Source: Kribbella caucasensis
Lineage (GTDB): Bacteria > Actinomycetota > Actinomycetes > Propionibacteriales > Kribbellaceae
Reading direction: 5' to 3'
Assembly: GCF_004361855.1 (NCBI RefSeq)
Contig: NZ_SNWQ01000011.1
Location: 1-64,000, forward strand
DNA: 64,000 nt
The first letter of the stretch is position 1, and the number at the start of each line of letters is the position of its first letter. Below are positions 15,740 through 24,666 of the stretch, piece by piece. The notes beneath the pieces were generated by a model that made no database searches, was not told the DNA's origin, and saw only the letters and a program-made list of their open reading frames with translations. The position numbers were made by a program, and so were the translations under genes.

Positions 15740-17095
15740 ATGAACATTTCCCGACGTACCATCTTGAAGGCCGGGCTGGCCGGACTGGTCGCCCCGGCGG
15801 TGGCCGGCTGCAACAACGGTGCCGCGTCCCGTGGGACCGGTGAGGTGATCTACTGGTTGTGGGACTCGGCCCAGCTGCCGATGTACACCGAGTGCGCGAA
15901 GGTGTTCCACGAGCAGAACCCGCAGTACAGCGTGAAGATCGAGCAGTACGGCTGGGACGATTACTGGAGCAAACTGGTCACCGGCTTCATCTCCGAGACG
16001 GCACCCGACGTGTTCACCTCGCACTCGTCCAGGTACCCGCTGTTCGCGGCCAAGGACCAGCTCCTGCCGATCGACGAATACGTTGCCCAGGACAACCTCG
16101 ACCTGACCATCTACCAGCCCCGGCTGGCGGATCGCTGGATCGGTGCCGACGGCAAGCGGTACGGCCTGCCGAAGGACTGGGACACCGAGGTCTACTTCTA
16201 CAACAGCGCACTGACCGAGGCGGCCGGAATCAGTGCCGAGCAGCTGAACTCGATGACCTGGAATCCGCAGGACGGCGGCACCTTCGAGCAGATCGTCGCC
16301 CGGCTCACGGTGGATTCGAAGGGCCGCCGTGGCGACCAGTCAGGGTTCGACAAGAAGAACGTCGCGGTCTACGGACTCGGCTTCGCAGATGCCGGCGGCT
16401 CGGACGGTCAGACGAGCTGGAGCTGGTACGCCGCGTCGAACGGCTGGAAGTACTCCGAGGGTGAGCCGTGGGGCACCAAGTTCTTCTACGGCGATCCGAA
16501 GTTCACCGAGACGATCGCCTGGTGGCGCGGCCTGATCACCAAGGGATACATGCCGACGCTGGCGCAGGCGACGTCAGGGGTCGACGTGACCACGACGTTC
16601 GGCGCCGGAAAGTACGGGATGACGCCGAACGGATCCTGGATGCTCGGCACCTACGCCGGTCTGAAGCAGGTGAAGACCAAGCTGGCCAGACTCCCGCAGG
16701 GCCCGGTCGGCAAGCGGATGTCGATGATGAACGGTCTCGCGGACACCATCTGGGCGGGCACCACGCGGCCGGAGGCGTCGTGGGCGTGGGTGAAGTTCCT
16801 CGGGTCGAAGACCGCGCAGGACATCGTGGCGAAGGCGGGCGTGGTGTTCCCGGCCGTGACCGAGTCGATGCCGGCGGCCAAGGCCGCGTTCGCCGCTGAC
16901 GGGTGGGACGTGACGCCGTTCCTGGAGCCGGTGGAGGCGGGGGACGTGTTCGCGTACCCGGCCAACCCGAACTCCGCAGACGTCAACGCCGTGATGACTC
17001 CCGCGATGGAGTCGGTGCTCGCCTTCGAGAAGGACCCCTCGTCCCTGGCCGAGGCGAACGACGAGGTGAATCAGATCCTCTCAGCCGCGTCCTGA
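15740..17095 (+). CDS. Sugar ABC transporter substrate-binding lipoprotein
   Basis: A 451-residue CUT1 extracellular binding protein. The N-terminus MNISRRTILKAGLAG has a twin-arginine motif and a lipobox VAGC, so it is probably Tat-exported and lipid-anchored. The body has the SBP_bac_1 pattern (WDSAQLPMYTECAKVFHEQNPQY; PDVFTSHSSRYPLFA). The start at 15740 is chosen for the signal peptide; the open frame continues upstream only as a shadow of the permease. Order hydrolase-permease-permease-binding protein is less usual than binding protein first. Likely ligand: alpha-galactosides. Confidence 0.93.
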   Translation: MNISRRTILKAGLAGLVAPAVAGCNNGAASRGTGEVIYWLWDSAQLPMYTECAKVFHEQNPQYSVKIEQYGWDDYWSKLVTGFISETAPDVFTSHSSRYPLFAAKDQLLPIDEYVAQDNLDLTIYQPRLADRWIGADGKRYGLPKDWDTEVYFYNSALTEAAGISAEQLNSMTWNPQDGGTFEQIVARLTVDSKGRRGDQSGFDKKNVAVYGLGFADAGGSDGQTSWSWYAASNGWKYSEGEPWGTKFFYGDPKFTETIAWWRGLITKGYMPTLAQATSGVDVTTTFGAGKYGMTPNGSWMLGTYAGLKQVKTKLARLPQGPVGKRMSMMNGLADTIWAGTTRPEASWAWVKFLGSKTAQDIVAKAGVVFPAVTESMPAAKAAFAADGWDVTPFLEPVEAGDVFAYPANPNSADVNAVMTPAMESVLAFEKDPSSLAEANDEVNQILSAAS

Positions 17096-17122
17096 GGGTT
17101 TCCCCGGGGTTGGTGTACCACC

Positions 17123-17167
17123 GGGGGAGTACGTCGTACTGCGTCTGGCGGCGCAGTGTGCTCCCCC
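17123..17167 (+). terminator. Terminator-like hairpin after the galactoside operon
   Basis: Outer arms GGGGGAG (17123-17129) and CTCCCCC (17161-17167), inner arms ACTGCG (17138-17143) and CGCAGT (17152-17157). It begins 28 nt after the binding-protein stop codon. Confidence 0.6.
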
Positions 17168-17265
17168 GGCGGTAGGCGAGGTGTAGCCGCCGAGGCGACG
17201 CGGAACAGGGGGTCGGAACGACACGATCGGTGCAGTCGGAACAACTGCGAGCACCGAGGAGTGTC

Positions 17266-17718
17266 ATGACTGACGAGAGGCCGGGCGGGCCGATCCGCAT
17301 CGGCGACCAGGAGCGCGAGGACGCGGTCAAGCGTCTCGGCGCGCACTACGAAGCCGGCCGGCTGAGCGCGGAGGAACACCAGGAGCGCGTCGGTGAGGCC
17401 CTGCAGGCGAAGACCGAGGCTGACCTGGCCGCTCTCTTCGCCGACCTCCCAGGCGACCAACGGGCGTCCGCCGGCGCCTCCGCGCACGGTGCCGGCGCGG
17501 GCGGTTCGCAGTACAAGCGTGGTCCTGGCCGACCGCCGTGGGCGGCGAAGGGTCCGCTCGGGAAGATCCCGTTCCCGGTGCTGATCGCGCTGGCTGCGAT
17601 CGCGTTGATCGCCACGATCGGTTGCGTGGTCGGCGGTGGGCATCCGCCGTTCCTGCCACTGCTGATCATCGCGGGCGTGGTCTTGTTCGCGAAGCGCCGT
17701 CGGGAGAGCCGGGCATGA
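17266..17718 (+). CDS. DUF1707 (SHOCT-like) membrane protein
   Basis: A 150-residue protein. Residues 8-60 are the DUF1707 domain (IRIGDQEREDAVKRLGAHYEAGRLSAEEHQERVGEAL), a short helical module common in actinobacteria and related to SHOCT; the tail has two hydrophobic segments (IPFPVLIALAAIALIATIGC and FLPLLIIAGVVLF). Start ATG 17266 follows GAGGAG. It overlaps the next gene by 4 nt. The function of the domain is unknown; a membrane-linked oligomerisation role is often suggested. Confidence 0.85.
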   Translation: MTDERPGGPIRIGDQEREDAVKRLGAHYEAGRLSAEEHQERVGEALQAKTEADLAALFADLPGDQRASAGASAHGAGAGGSQYKRGPGRPPWAAKGPLGKIPFPVLIALAAIALIATIGCVVGGGHPPFLPLLIIAGVVLFAKRRRESRA

Positions 17719-18128
17719 GGACGGCGTACCGGGCGCTGGCGTCGCTGATCGCCCTGGCGGTGGTGCTCCAGGTCGCGTCGATCGCGTTGGCCGGGTTCAC
17801 CATCGCCGGCGACGCCGAGGACGGGGTCACGATCGGGGCGGACTACAGCAACTTCGGCCAGAGCTACCACAGCATCGCGGGCACTGCGATCGGGTTGGTC
17901 GCCCTGGTGTTCCTGATCGTGTCCTTCCTGACCGACGTACCGCGTGGACGGATGCTGGCCGCGATCGTGCTCGGCCTGGTGGTCGTCCAGTTCCTCCTGG
18001 CGGTGGTGTCCTTCGGGCTCCCGGCGCTCGGCGTACTGCACGGCATCAACGGCCTCGCCATCGCCGGCGTCGCGGGCGCGGCCTCCCGTCGGGCGTCGAC
18101 CACAACCCCGGCCGCGACCAGTGTCTAA
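17715..18128 (+). CDS. Four-helix membrane protein, DUF6220-like
   Basis: A 137-residue integral membrane protein with four hydrophobic segments (about 9-30, 55-75, 80-102, 108-125) and the pattern ALGVLHGINGLAIAGVAG near the end, as in small DUF6220-like proteins. ATG 17715 overlaps the stop of the DUF1707 gene; its own stop at 18126-18128 lies inside the start of the multicopper oxidase gene. The tight coupling suggests a role connected to that oxidase, which is inference. Confidence 0.7.
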   Translation: MRTAYRALASLIALAVVLQVASIALAGFTIAGDAEDGVTIGADYSNFGQSYHSIAGTAIGLVALVFLIVSFLTDVPRGRMLAAIVLGLVVVQFLLAVVSFGLPALGVLHGINGLAIAGVAGAASRRASTTTPAATSV

Positions 18129-19572
18129 GCGGCTTCGGGACCGGCTGGTCGCCCTCGGGGTGGCGCTGGTGGTCCTCGTACCACTGGCCTACCTGTGGGC
18201 GGCCAGTCTGGTCCCCGGCACGTACTCCGCCATGGACATGGGGTACGCCGACTACGGCGGCGGCCCCGCGTCCAGCGGTCACGAGCATCACAATGGCCGA
18301 ACCGTCGCCGACCTGACCGGCCCGAAGACCGGTACGCCGGATGTCGCGGTCACCCTGGTTGCTCGGAAGCAGAAGTTCACCCTGGCGTCGGGCGAAACCG
18401 TCGACGGCTACACCCTCAACGGCACTTCACCCGGTCCGTTGATCCGGGCTGGGTTTGGCGACCTGGTCCAGGTGACGTTGGTCAACGAGTCGGTCCCCGA
18501 CGGAGCCACGTTGCACTGGCACGGACTCGATGTCCCCAACGCGGAGGACGGGGTAGCCGGCGTCACCCAGGACGCAGTACGGGTTGGTCAGAAGCATGTG
18601 TACCGCTTCCGTGCGTCTCAGGTCGGGACGTATTGGTACCACTCGCACCAGGTCTCCAGCGAAGAGGTCCGGGGCGGCCTCTTCGGCGCCATCGTCAGCT
18701 CGCCGCCCGGTCTTGCCGAGCGTGACGTGGTCGCCGCGATCCACAGCTACGACGACCGCCGAACCATCAACGGCCGAACGGGCTCACAGCATGTGGATGT
18801 AGCGCCCGGCACCCGGCTCCGGGTCCGGGTGATCAACACCGACAACGCCCTCATCCGCACCGGCCTCGTCGGCGCCCCATACCGCGTCCTCGCCGTAGAC
18901 GGCCGCGACCTCCACGGCCCAACCCCGACCACAGACACCTTCCCCCTGGCCGCGGGCGCCCGCGCCGATTTCGACGTGACCATCCCCGCCTCCGGCGCAG
19001 TCCGCCTGGACACGGGCTCGGCCTCCCTCACCATCGGCCCACCAGGCTCGACCGCCCCAACCGACCCGCTACCTTCAGCGACCGTCGACCTCCTGACCTA
19101 CGGCACCCCCGCACCCCTCGGCCTGGACCCAGCCGCGGCCAACCGGAACTTCGAGTACCGCATCGGCCGCCGTCCCGGTTTCCTCGACGGCGTCCCCGGC
19201 CTCTGGTGGACCATCAACGGCCACAAGTACCCCGACGTCCCGATGTTCATGGTCTCCGAAGGCGACACCGTCCGCATGAAGATCGTCAACTCGTCCGGCC
19301 AATCCCACCCCATGCACCTCCACGGCCACCACGCCGTCGTCCTCTCCCGCAACGGCGTCCCCTCCACCGGCTCCCCCTGGTGGATCGACACCCTGGAAGT
19401 CAACGACAACGAAACCTACGAAATCGCCTTCGTCGCCAACAACCCCGGCCTCTGGATGGACCACTGCCACAACCTCCCCCACGCCTCCGAAGGCCTAATG
19501 ACCCACCTCATGTACGAAGGCGTAACCACCCCCTACCAAATCGGAGGAGACGCCGCCAACGAACCCGAGTGA
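18121..19572 (+). CDS. Multicopper oxidase, membrane-anchored
   Basis: A 483-residue exported copper enzyme (laccase/nitrite-reductase-like fold). A signal anchor spans residues 9-28. All four copper motifs are present: HWHG (132-135), YHSH (173-176), HPMHLHGHH (about 398) and HCHNLPHASEGLM (about 448), the last with the type-1 copper Cys, His and axial Met. A His-rich stretch (SSGHEHHNGR) after the anchor may bind copper. Start GTG 18121 overlaps the upstream gene by 8 nt. From about 18,880 on, third positions turn to nearly pure C, unlike the first half. Confidence 0.92.
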   Translation: MSKRLRDRLVALGVALVVLVPLAYLWAASLVPGTYSAMDMGYADYGGGPASSGHEHHNGRTVADLTGPKTGTPDVAVTLVARKQKFTLASGETVDGYTLNGTSPGPLIRAGFGDLVQVTLVNESVPDGATLHWHGLDVPNAEDGVAGVTQDAVRVGQKHVYRFRASQVGTYWYHSHQVSSEEVRGGLFGAIVSSPPGLAERDVVAAIHSYDDRRTINGRTGSQHVDVAPGTRLRVRVINTDNALIRTGLVGAPYRVLAVDGRDLHGPTPTTDTFPLAAGARADFDVTIPASGAVRLDTGSASLTIGPPGSTAPTDPLPSATVDLLTYGTPAPLGLDPAAANRNFEYRIGRRPGFLDGVPGLWWTINGHKYPDVPMFMVSEGDTVRMKIVNSSGQSHPMHLHGHHAVVLSRNGVPSTGSPWWIDTLEVNDNETYEIAFVANNPGLWMDHCHNLPHASEGLMTHLMYEGVTTPYQIGGDAANEPE

Positions 19573-19805
19573 GGGTCAGCGCCCCCACAACCCGCCATCG
19601 GCAGCCGCGCCGGTGGCGTACGGCCGCGTTGTCTGTACCGATCGACATGAGGTAGTACCCGCTCGGGAGCTCTCCACGACTGAAGACCAGCCCACGAATG
19701 CCCCGGCCGCCGACTACCTCCTGTACATCGGTACGTCGACCACAACGAACCCGAGTGAGGAGGACCCCCGGGTTGGCTACATACTGCTGAGCATGGGGTG
19801 GGCAA

Positions 19806-20486
19806 GTGCGTGAGGATGACCTGCACGGTCGGCAGCTCCTTATCCTGCTGGCTTTCTTCACCTCGAGCGGTGGTCTGCTGTACCTGATCGGCTGGCTGAC
19901 CCGCCCCAGCTTCCTCTTCGAGAATCCACTCATCTGCGCGGCGATCGCCGGAGCGGCCTGCTACCCGGCTCGCTTCCTGGTCGAGAACCGCACCTGGTGG
20001 AAGGACCTCACCAAACCCCGCCCGGTTCGTCCTCTCGGCCGGCGGGCCCGTCGAGCCGCGGATCACGGCCTCGGAGCACTGACCGTACTGCGGATGATCG
20101 TCGGCGTCGTCCTGGTGCTGGGCTCACTGGCGATCCTCCCGTTGGGGATCTGGGCCGTCCGGGACAACCAGCGCCTGGTCGAGGCCGGACCGGTGCACCA
20201 GGTCGAAGTGGTTTCGGTAGAGGCAGACAAGTGGTCGGATCAGGACGACCGGATCGTCAAGGTCGCGCGCCCCGGCGACGGCCATCCCGTCGACCTGGAT
20301 GGCGCCGATCAACTCGATCAGCCCCCGGTCGTCGGCGACAAGGTCGAGGTGGTCGTCGATCCGTCGGATCCCACGATCGTGATCCTCGCTACGGCCGACT
20401 GGTCATTCCACTGGTACGACGCCTTACTGGGTCTCGTCATCACCGCCGCCTGCCTCGGCGTCGCCTTCGCAGTCGGCTTCGGCTGA
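19806..20486 (+). CDS. DUF3592-like membrane protein
   Basis: A 226-residue protein with hydrophobic segments at about 10-30, 37-52, 98-120 and 204-224. A soluble stretch ends in DKVEVVVDPSDPTIVILA, the pattern of DUF3592-type proteins, which are small membrane proteins of unknown role. Start GTG 19806; RBS is weak. A fragment of a related gene is found at 29,225-29,403. The 230 bases before it show no gene. Confidence 0.65.
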   Translation: MREDDLHGRQLLILLAFFTSSGGLLYLIGWLTRPSFLFENPLICAAIAGAACYPARFLVENRTWWKDLTKPRPVRPLGRRARRAADHGLGALTVLRMIVGVVLVLGSLAILPLGIWAVRDNQRLVEAGPVHQVEVVSVEADKWSDQDDRIVKVARPGDGHPVDLDGADQLDQPPVVGDKVEVVVDPSDPTIVILATADWSFHWYDALLGLVITAACLGVAFAVGFG

Positions 20487-20547
20487 TCTCCGGCTGAAGT
20501 CGTCAAGGGTTGACCTGGAGTGGACTCCAGGTTGGATGCTCGGGGGC

Positions 20548-21543
20548 ATGGTTACTGATCGGAGATTGGGCGGGCGCACCACGAGTGCGCTGGGTATCGG
20601 GTGCTGGGCGATTGGAGGGCCGTTCACGTACGACGGCCGCCCGGCCGGGTGGGGTGAGGTGGACGACGAGACGAGCATCCGGATGATCCACACTGCCATC
20701 GAGGGTGGGGTGCGATTGTTCGACACGGCTGATGTGTACGGCGCGGGGCACAGTGAGCGGGTGGTCGGGGAGGCGCTCGGGCAGTTGTCGGCGGATGTTC
20801 GTGATGGGGTGATCGTGGCGACGAAGTTCGCGAACACCTTCGACGAGGAGAGCCGTGTGGCCGCGGCCGGTCGGCCGACCGCCGCCGACATTCGTAAGGC
20901 GTGCGACGCGAGCCTGGGCCGGCTGAAGGTCGACGCCATCGACGTCTACCAGTTGCACGGCGGCGCGGACAACGCCGCCGAGGCGGAGGTGATCGTCGCG
21001 GCGCTCGAGGAACTCGTTGCCGCCGGCAAGATCAAGGCGTTCGGCACCAGCGTCGACGCCCCCGCCGTCGTCGCGACCTTCGGCCGGTCGGCGCACGCGG
21101 TCAGTGCGCAGATGCAGATCAACGTCTTTGGCCATCGAGCCGAATCGCTTGCCGCCGCACGCGAGCACGGCCTGGCTGTCCTGGCCCGGACGCCGCTCGC
21201 GATGGGGCTGCTCACCGGCAAATACGACCTCTCGAACCGCCCGGCGCTCGACGACGTACGCCGAGACACTCCGTGGTGGACGTACTTCGACGACGACGCC
21301 ATGGCCGACTGGCTCCAGCGCCTCGACAAGGTCAGGGAACTACTGACCACCGGCGGCAGAACCCTGACCCAAGGCGCCCTGGCCTACCTCTGGGCCCTGG
21401 ACCCGGCGATCATCCCCCTCCCCGGCGCACGAACCCCCGAGCAAGCCGCCGAACACGCGGCCGCAATCCCCTTCGGCCCCCTGCCCGACGCAACCAGGCA
21501 GGAGATCGACGATCTGATGGCCGACTCGCCTGAGCGCCAGTGA
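20548..21543 (+). CDS. Aldo/keto reductase
   Basis: A 331-residue NADPH-dependent oxidoreductase with TIM-barrel fold. The catalytic tetrad is visible: D59 and Y64 (FDTADVYGAG), K93 (VATKF), H137 (YQLHGG). Near the C-terminus PLPGARTPEQAAE is the cofactor-binding segment. Start ATG 20548 (MVTDRRLGG) fits homologues; ATG 20536 is an alternative. Substrate unknown, likely an aldehyde or sugar. It ends in a strong terminator, so it is separate from the fructan operon that follows. Confidence 0.88.
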   Translation: MVTDRRLGGRTTSALGIGCWAIGGPFTYDGRPAGWGEVDDETSIRMIHTAIEGGVRLFDTADVYGAGHSERVVGEALGQLSADVRDGVIVATKFANTFDEESRVAAAGRPTAADIRKACDASLGRLKVDAIDVYQLHGGADNAAEAEVIVAALEELVAAGKIKAFGTSVDAPAVVATFGRSAHAVSAQMQINVFGHRAESLAAAREHGLAVLARTPLAMGLLTGKYDLSNRPALDDVRRDTPWWTYFDDDAMADWLQRLDKVRELLTTGGRTLTQGALAYLWALDPAIIPLPGARTPEQAAEHAAAIPFGPLPDATRQEIDDLMADSPERQ

Positions 21544-21557
21544 CCTGAGGAAGGCGA

Positions 21558-21603
21558 ACGCGAGAACCGGCGGCCAAAGAGATCCGGCCGCCGGTTCTCG
21601 CGT
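21558..21603 (+). terminator. Terminator of the aldo/keto reductase gene
   Basis: Perfect 18-bp inverted repeat (21558-21575 / 21586-21603) with a 10-nt loop, 14 nt after the stop codon. It separates the reductase from the LacI operon. Confidence 0.85.
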
Positions 21604-21612
21604 CCCGAGGTG

Positions 21613-21674
21613 TTGACGTGCTCCCTTCGATCGGCGTACGTTCAACCGCAGAATCTAGTGATACGTATAACTAG
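21613..21674 (+). promoter_or_regulatory. Promoter and LacI-type operator of the fructan operon
   Basis: TTGACG (21613-21618), 18-nt spacer, TACGTT (21637-21642) as a possible promoter. Downstream, 21655-21674 is a 20-bp palindrome CTAGTGATACGTATAACTAG matching its reverse complement in 9 of 10 pairs, with the central CG of LacI-family operators. The core TNATACGTATAA recurs before the binding-protein gene. Confidence 0.8.
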
Positions 21675-21686
21675 CGGAGGTGCCGG

Positions 21687-22718
21687 ATGACGCCGAGGCG
21701 GTCCGAGCGGTCCGGTCCGACCATGCACGACGTGGCTCGGTCGGCCGGAGTGAGTCAGGCGACGGTCAGCCTGGTGCTGAACGACGTCGAGGGCTCCCGG
21801 GTCTCCGCCGAGACCAGGGCCCGGGTGCTGGCCGCGGTCGCGCAGCTCGGGTATCGGGTGAACTCGGCGGCCAAATCCTTGCGGGAGGGGCATTCGCGGC
21901 TGCTCGGCTTCATCGGCGACAACGTGGCCAGTACCCCGTTCGCGGGCGAGATCATCGAAGGAGCGCAGGACCGCGCCTGGGCCGACGGTCACCTGATGCT
22001 GATCGTCAACACTGGCGGCGACCGCGATCTCGAGGAGCGCGGCATCGACTCGTTGCTGTCCCGGCAGGTCGACGGCATCGTCTATGCCGCGATGTACCAC
22101 CGCCGGCTCAAGGTGCCGGCGGCGCTGCGTGAGGTGCCGACGGTGGTGCTGAACGCCGAGACCGAGGATGGCTCGCTGCCGGCCGTCGTGCCGGACGAGT
22201 ACGCCGGTGGCCGCGCGGCGACCCGACACTTGATCGACCACGGGCACGAACGGATCGCGTTCATCAACATCAACACGTTGGAGTCCGGGTTGCCGGCCGT
22301 CGTGGAACGCGAGCGCGGGTTCGTCGATGCGATCGAGGACGCCGGATTGAAGCTCGACCGGACCCTGGTCAAGCGCGGTGACGGTGACGCCGAGACTGCG
22401 TACCGGCATGCCGCCCGGCTGCTGGACCGTAAGCGGCGGCCGACCGCGATCTTCTGTGCCAACGACCGAACCGCATGGGGCGCCTATCAGGCCGCCGCCG
22501 ACCTGGGGTTGCGGATTCCCGACGATGTCTCGGTGATCGGGTTCGACAACCAGACCTTGATCGCCGCGCACCTGCGGCCCGGCCTCACGACGATGGCGTT
22601 GCCGTTCGCCGAGATGGGCCGACGTGGGGTCGCCCGGCTGCTGGCCGGCGGCAGCGGTGCCGGAGTCGACGCGGTCGAGTGCCCGCTGGTCGAACGCGGC
22701 TCGGTCGGGGACCGATGA
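21687..22718 (+). CDS. LacI-family transcriptional regulator
   Basis: A 343-residue repressor. The HTH and hinge are in residues 12-65 (TMHDVARSAGVSQATVSLVLND, then GYRVN); the rest is a periplasmic-binding-protein-like sugar sensor (LLGFIGDNVASTPFAG, CANDRTAWGAYQAAADLG, IPDDVSVIGFDNQ). ATG 21687 follows GGAGGTG with ideal spacing. It is the first gene of the operon it probably controls, as its stop overlaps the first permease by 4 nt. The effector is probably a fructose-containing sugar, judged from the two downstream glycosidases. Confidence 0.93.
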   Translation: MTPRRSERSGPTMHDVARSAGVSQATVSLVLNDVEGSRVSAETRARVLAAVAQLGYRVNSAAKSLREGHSRLLGFIGDNVASTPFAGEIIEGAQDRAWADGHLMLIVNTGGDRDLEERGIDSLLSRQVDGIVYAAMYHRRLKVPAALREVPTVVLNAETEDGSLPAVVPDEYAGGRAATRHLIDHGHERIAFININTLESGLPAVVERERGFVDAIEDAGLKLDRTLVKRGDGDAETAYRHAARLLDRKRRPTAIFCANDRTAWGAYQAAADLGLRIPDDVSVIGFDNQTLIAAHLRPGLTTMALPFAEMGRRGVARLLAGGSGAGVDAVECPLVERGSVGDR

Positions 22719-23647
22719 TGAGCCAGGTCGCGATCTCGCGCCCACCCGGGGTTCTGCGGCGGATGGGCCGGCTGTGGCAGGTCTACCTGTTGGTGCTGCC
22801 CGCGCTGGTGTACCTGGTGATGTTCAAGTTCTGGCCGATGTACGGCGTCCAGATCGCGTTCCGGAACTACAACCCGGTGGACGGATTCAGCGGCAGCCCG
22901 TTCGTGGGCTGGCAGCACTTCGAGCGGTTCTTCGGCTCACCACAGTTCGAGCGGGTGCTGGAGAACACACTGACGCTCGCTGTTGTCAACCTGCTGGTCG
23001 CGTTCCCGGTCCCGGTCATGCTGGCGTTGATGGTCAACAACCTGCGCGACGGGCGGCTGCGGAAGTTCGTCAACGGAGTGCTGTACTCGCCCACGTTCAT
23101 CTCCACTGTCGTCGTGGTCGGGATGATGTACGTGCTGCTGTCTCCGAGGTCGGGCCTGGTGAACCACCTGGTCACCTTGTTCGGCGGTGAGCCGGTGCTC
23201 TTCATGGGGTCGCCCGAGTGGTTCCGGCCGTTGTTCGTGTCCTCGACGGTTTGGCAGGAGTCCGGCTTCCAGCTGGTGATCTACCTGGCCGCGCTCTCCG
23301 CGATCGATCCGGCCCTGCACGACGCGGCCCGGGTCGACGGTGCGAACACCTGGCAGCGGATCCGGCACATCGACGTACCGGGCATCCTGCCGACCGTGGT
23401 GGTCCTCTTCATGCTTGCTGTCGGCAACCTGATGAACGTCAGCTTCGAGAAGGCGCTGCTGATGCAGACCCCACTGAACCGGGAGACCTCCCAGGTGATC
23501 CAGACCTACGTATACCAGGCCGGGTTGCAGCAGGCGCAGTTCAGCTACAGCGCCGCGATCGGATTGTTCAACTCCGTCATCAACCTCGCCTTGCTGGTCA
23601 CGTTCCACGTCGTCGTCCGGCGCGCTCGCCGGGGTCAGGGGATATGA
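22715..23647 (+). CDS. ABC transporter permease (LplB/UgpA type)
   Basis: A 310-residue six-segment inner-membrane permease of the CUT1 branch used for poly- and oligosaccharides (LplB-like). The pattern LPALVYLVMFKFWPMYGVQIAF near the N-terminus and the EAA-like loop DAARVDGANTWQRIRHIDVPGI are visible. Start ATG 22715 overlaps the lacI stop; ATG 22718 is an alternative. One base separates it from the second permease gene. ATPase not encoded here. Confidence 0.92.
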   Translation: MMSQVAISRPPGVLRRMGRLWQVYLLVLPALVYLVMFKFWPMYGVQIAFRNYNPVDGFSGSPFVGWQHFERFFGSPQFERVLENTLTLAVVNLLVAFPVPVMLALMVNNLRDGRLRKFVNGVLYSPTFISTVVVVGMMYVLLSPRSGLVNHLVTLFGGEPVLFMGSPEWFRPLFVSSTVWQESGFQLVIYLAALSAIDPALHDAARVDGANTWQRIRHIDVPGILPTVVVLFMLAVGNLMNVSFEKALLMQTPLNRETSQVIQTYVYQAGLQQAQFSYSAAIGLFNSVINLALLVTFHVVVRRARRGQGI

Positions 23648-23648
23648 G

Positions 23649-24596
23649 ATGGGCAGCACCGTGCAGGTCACGGCCCGCCGAGTCATCGGCGTAAGGCGCC
23701 GGGGCCGGACCGGCGGTAGCCTCGGCGATCGCGTCTACACAGTGGTCGCGGCGGGCGTGCTAGGCGCAGCTGTGCTGGCGATCGTGTACCCGCTCTACTT
23801 CATCGTGGTGGCCTCGTTCAGCGAGCCGGATGCCGTCAACGACGGGCGGGTCTGGGCCTGGCCGGAAGGTTTCACGCTGGACGGTTACGAGCGGCTGCTC
23901 GGTGACGCGAGAGTCTGGCGCGGGATCGGGAACTCGTTGCTCTACACGTCGTTGGCGACCGCCCTCAGTGTGGCGTTGATCCTGTCGGCCGGTTATGCGC
24001 TGTCCCGCAAGGACCTGCCGGGGCGGAACCTGATCACCGCGTTGTTCCTGATCACGCTGTTCTTCGACGGCGGTATGGTCCCTCGCTACCTGGTCGTCAA
24101 GGATCTCGGCCTGCTCAACACGGTGTGGGCGATGGTGCTGCCGAACGCGGTGGCGGTGTGGAACCTGTTGATCGCCCGCACGTACTTCCGCTCCGCGATC
24201 CCCGGGGAGGTGCGGGAGGCGGCCCAGCTGGACGGCGCGAGCGAGCTGCGGTTCTTCTTCCAGGTGGTGCTCCCGCTGGCCAAACCGCTGGTCGCCGTAC
24301 TGGTGCTGATCCACCTGGTTTGGAACTGGAACGCATTCTTCGACGCGCTGATCTTCCTGACCGACGAGTCGAAGTTCCCGCTGCAGCTCGTACTGCGCAA
24401 CATCCTGGTGCAGTCCGAGTTGTCGGCCACGGGCAATCTGAGCAGCGACTTGGCGTCGTACGCGGAACAGCAACGCGTCGGCGAACTGGTGAAGTACGGC
24501 ATGATCGTCGTCTCCACGCTGCCGTTGCTCATCGTGTCACCGTTCGCGCAGAAGTACCTGAACCGTGGCGGCGTTGCCGGCGCGCTCAAGGGCTGA
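23649..24596 (+). CDS. ABC transporter permease (YtcP/MalG type)
   Basis: A 315-residue six-segment permease, the YtcP-like partner usual for LplB-type permeases. The head is Arg-rich; the first segment is LGAAVLAIVYPLYFIVVASF; the EAA loop is REAAQLDGASELRFFFQVVLPL. The start at ATG 23649 lies one base after the previous stop. A 70-nt gap with an operator copy separates it from the binding protein. Confidence 0.92.
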   Translation: MGSTVQVTARRVIGVRRRGRTGGSLGDRVYTVVAAGVLGAAVLAIVYPLYFIVVASFSEPDAVNDGRVWAWPEGFTLDGYERLLGDARVWRGIGNSLLYTSLATALSVALILSAGYALSRKDLPGRNLITALFLITLFFDGGMVPRYLVVKDLGLLNTVWAMVLPNAVAVWNLLIARTYFRSAIPGEVREAAQLDGASELRFFFQVVLPLAKPLVAVLVLIHLVWNWNAFFDALIFLTDESKFPLQLVLRNILVQSELSATGNLSSDLASYAEQQRVGELVKYGMIVVSTLPLLIVSPFAQKYLNRGGVAGALKG

Positions 24597-24636
24597 GTGT
24601 TCACCACCCCGTCCGCGCCCCGGGACGGACTCACAT

Positions 24637-24648
24637 CATACGTATAAC
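24637..24648 (+). promoter_or_regulatory. Second copy of the LacI operator core
   Basis: TCATACGTATAA at 24637-24648 repeats the core of the palindrome before lacI (TGATACGTATAA). It lies 19-30 nt upstream of the binding-protein start, between permease and binding-protein genes, suggesting an internal, LacI-controlled promoter. Confidence 0.65.
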
Positions 24649-24666
24649 TCCGTTGAGGAGGTTGGC

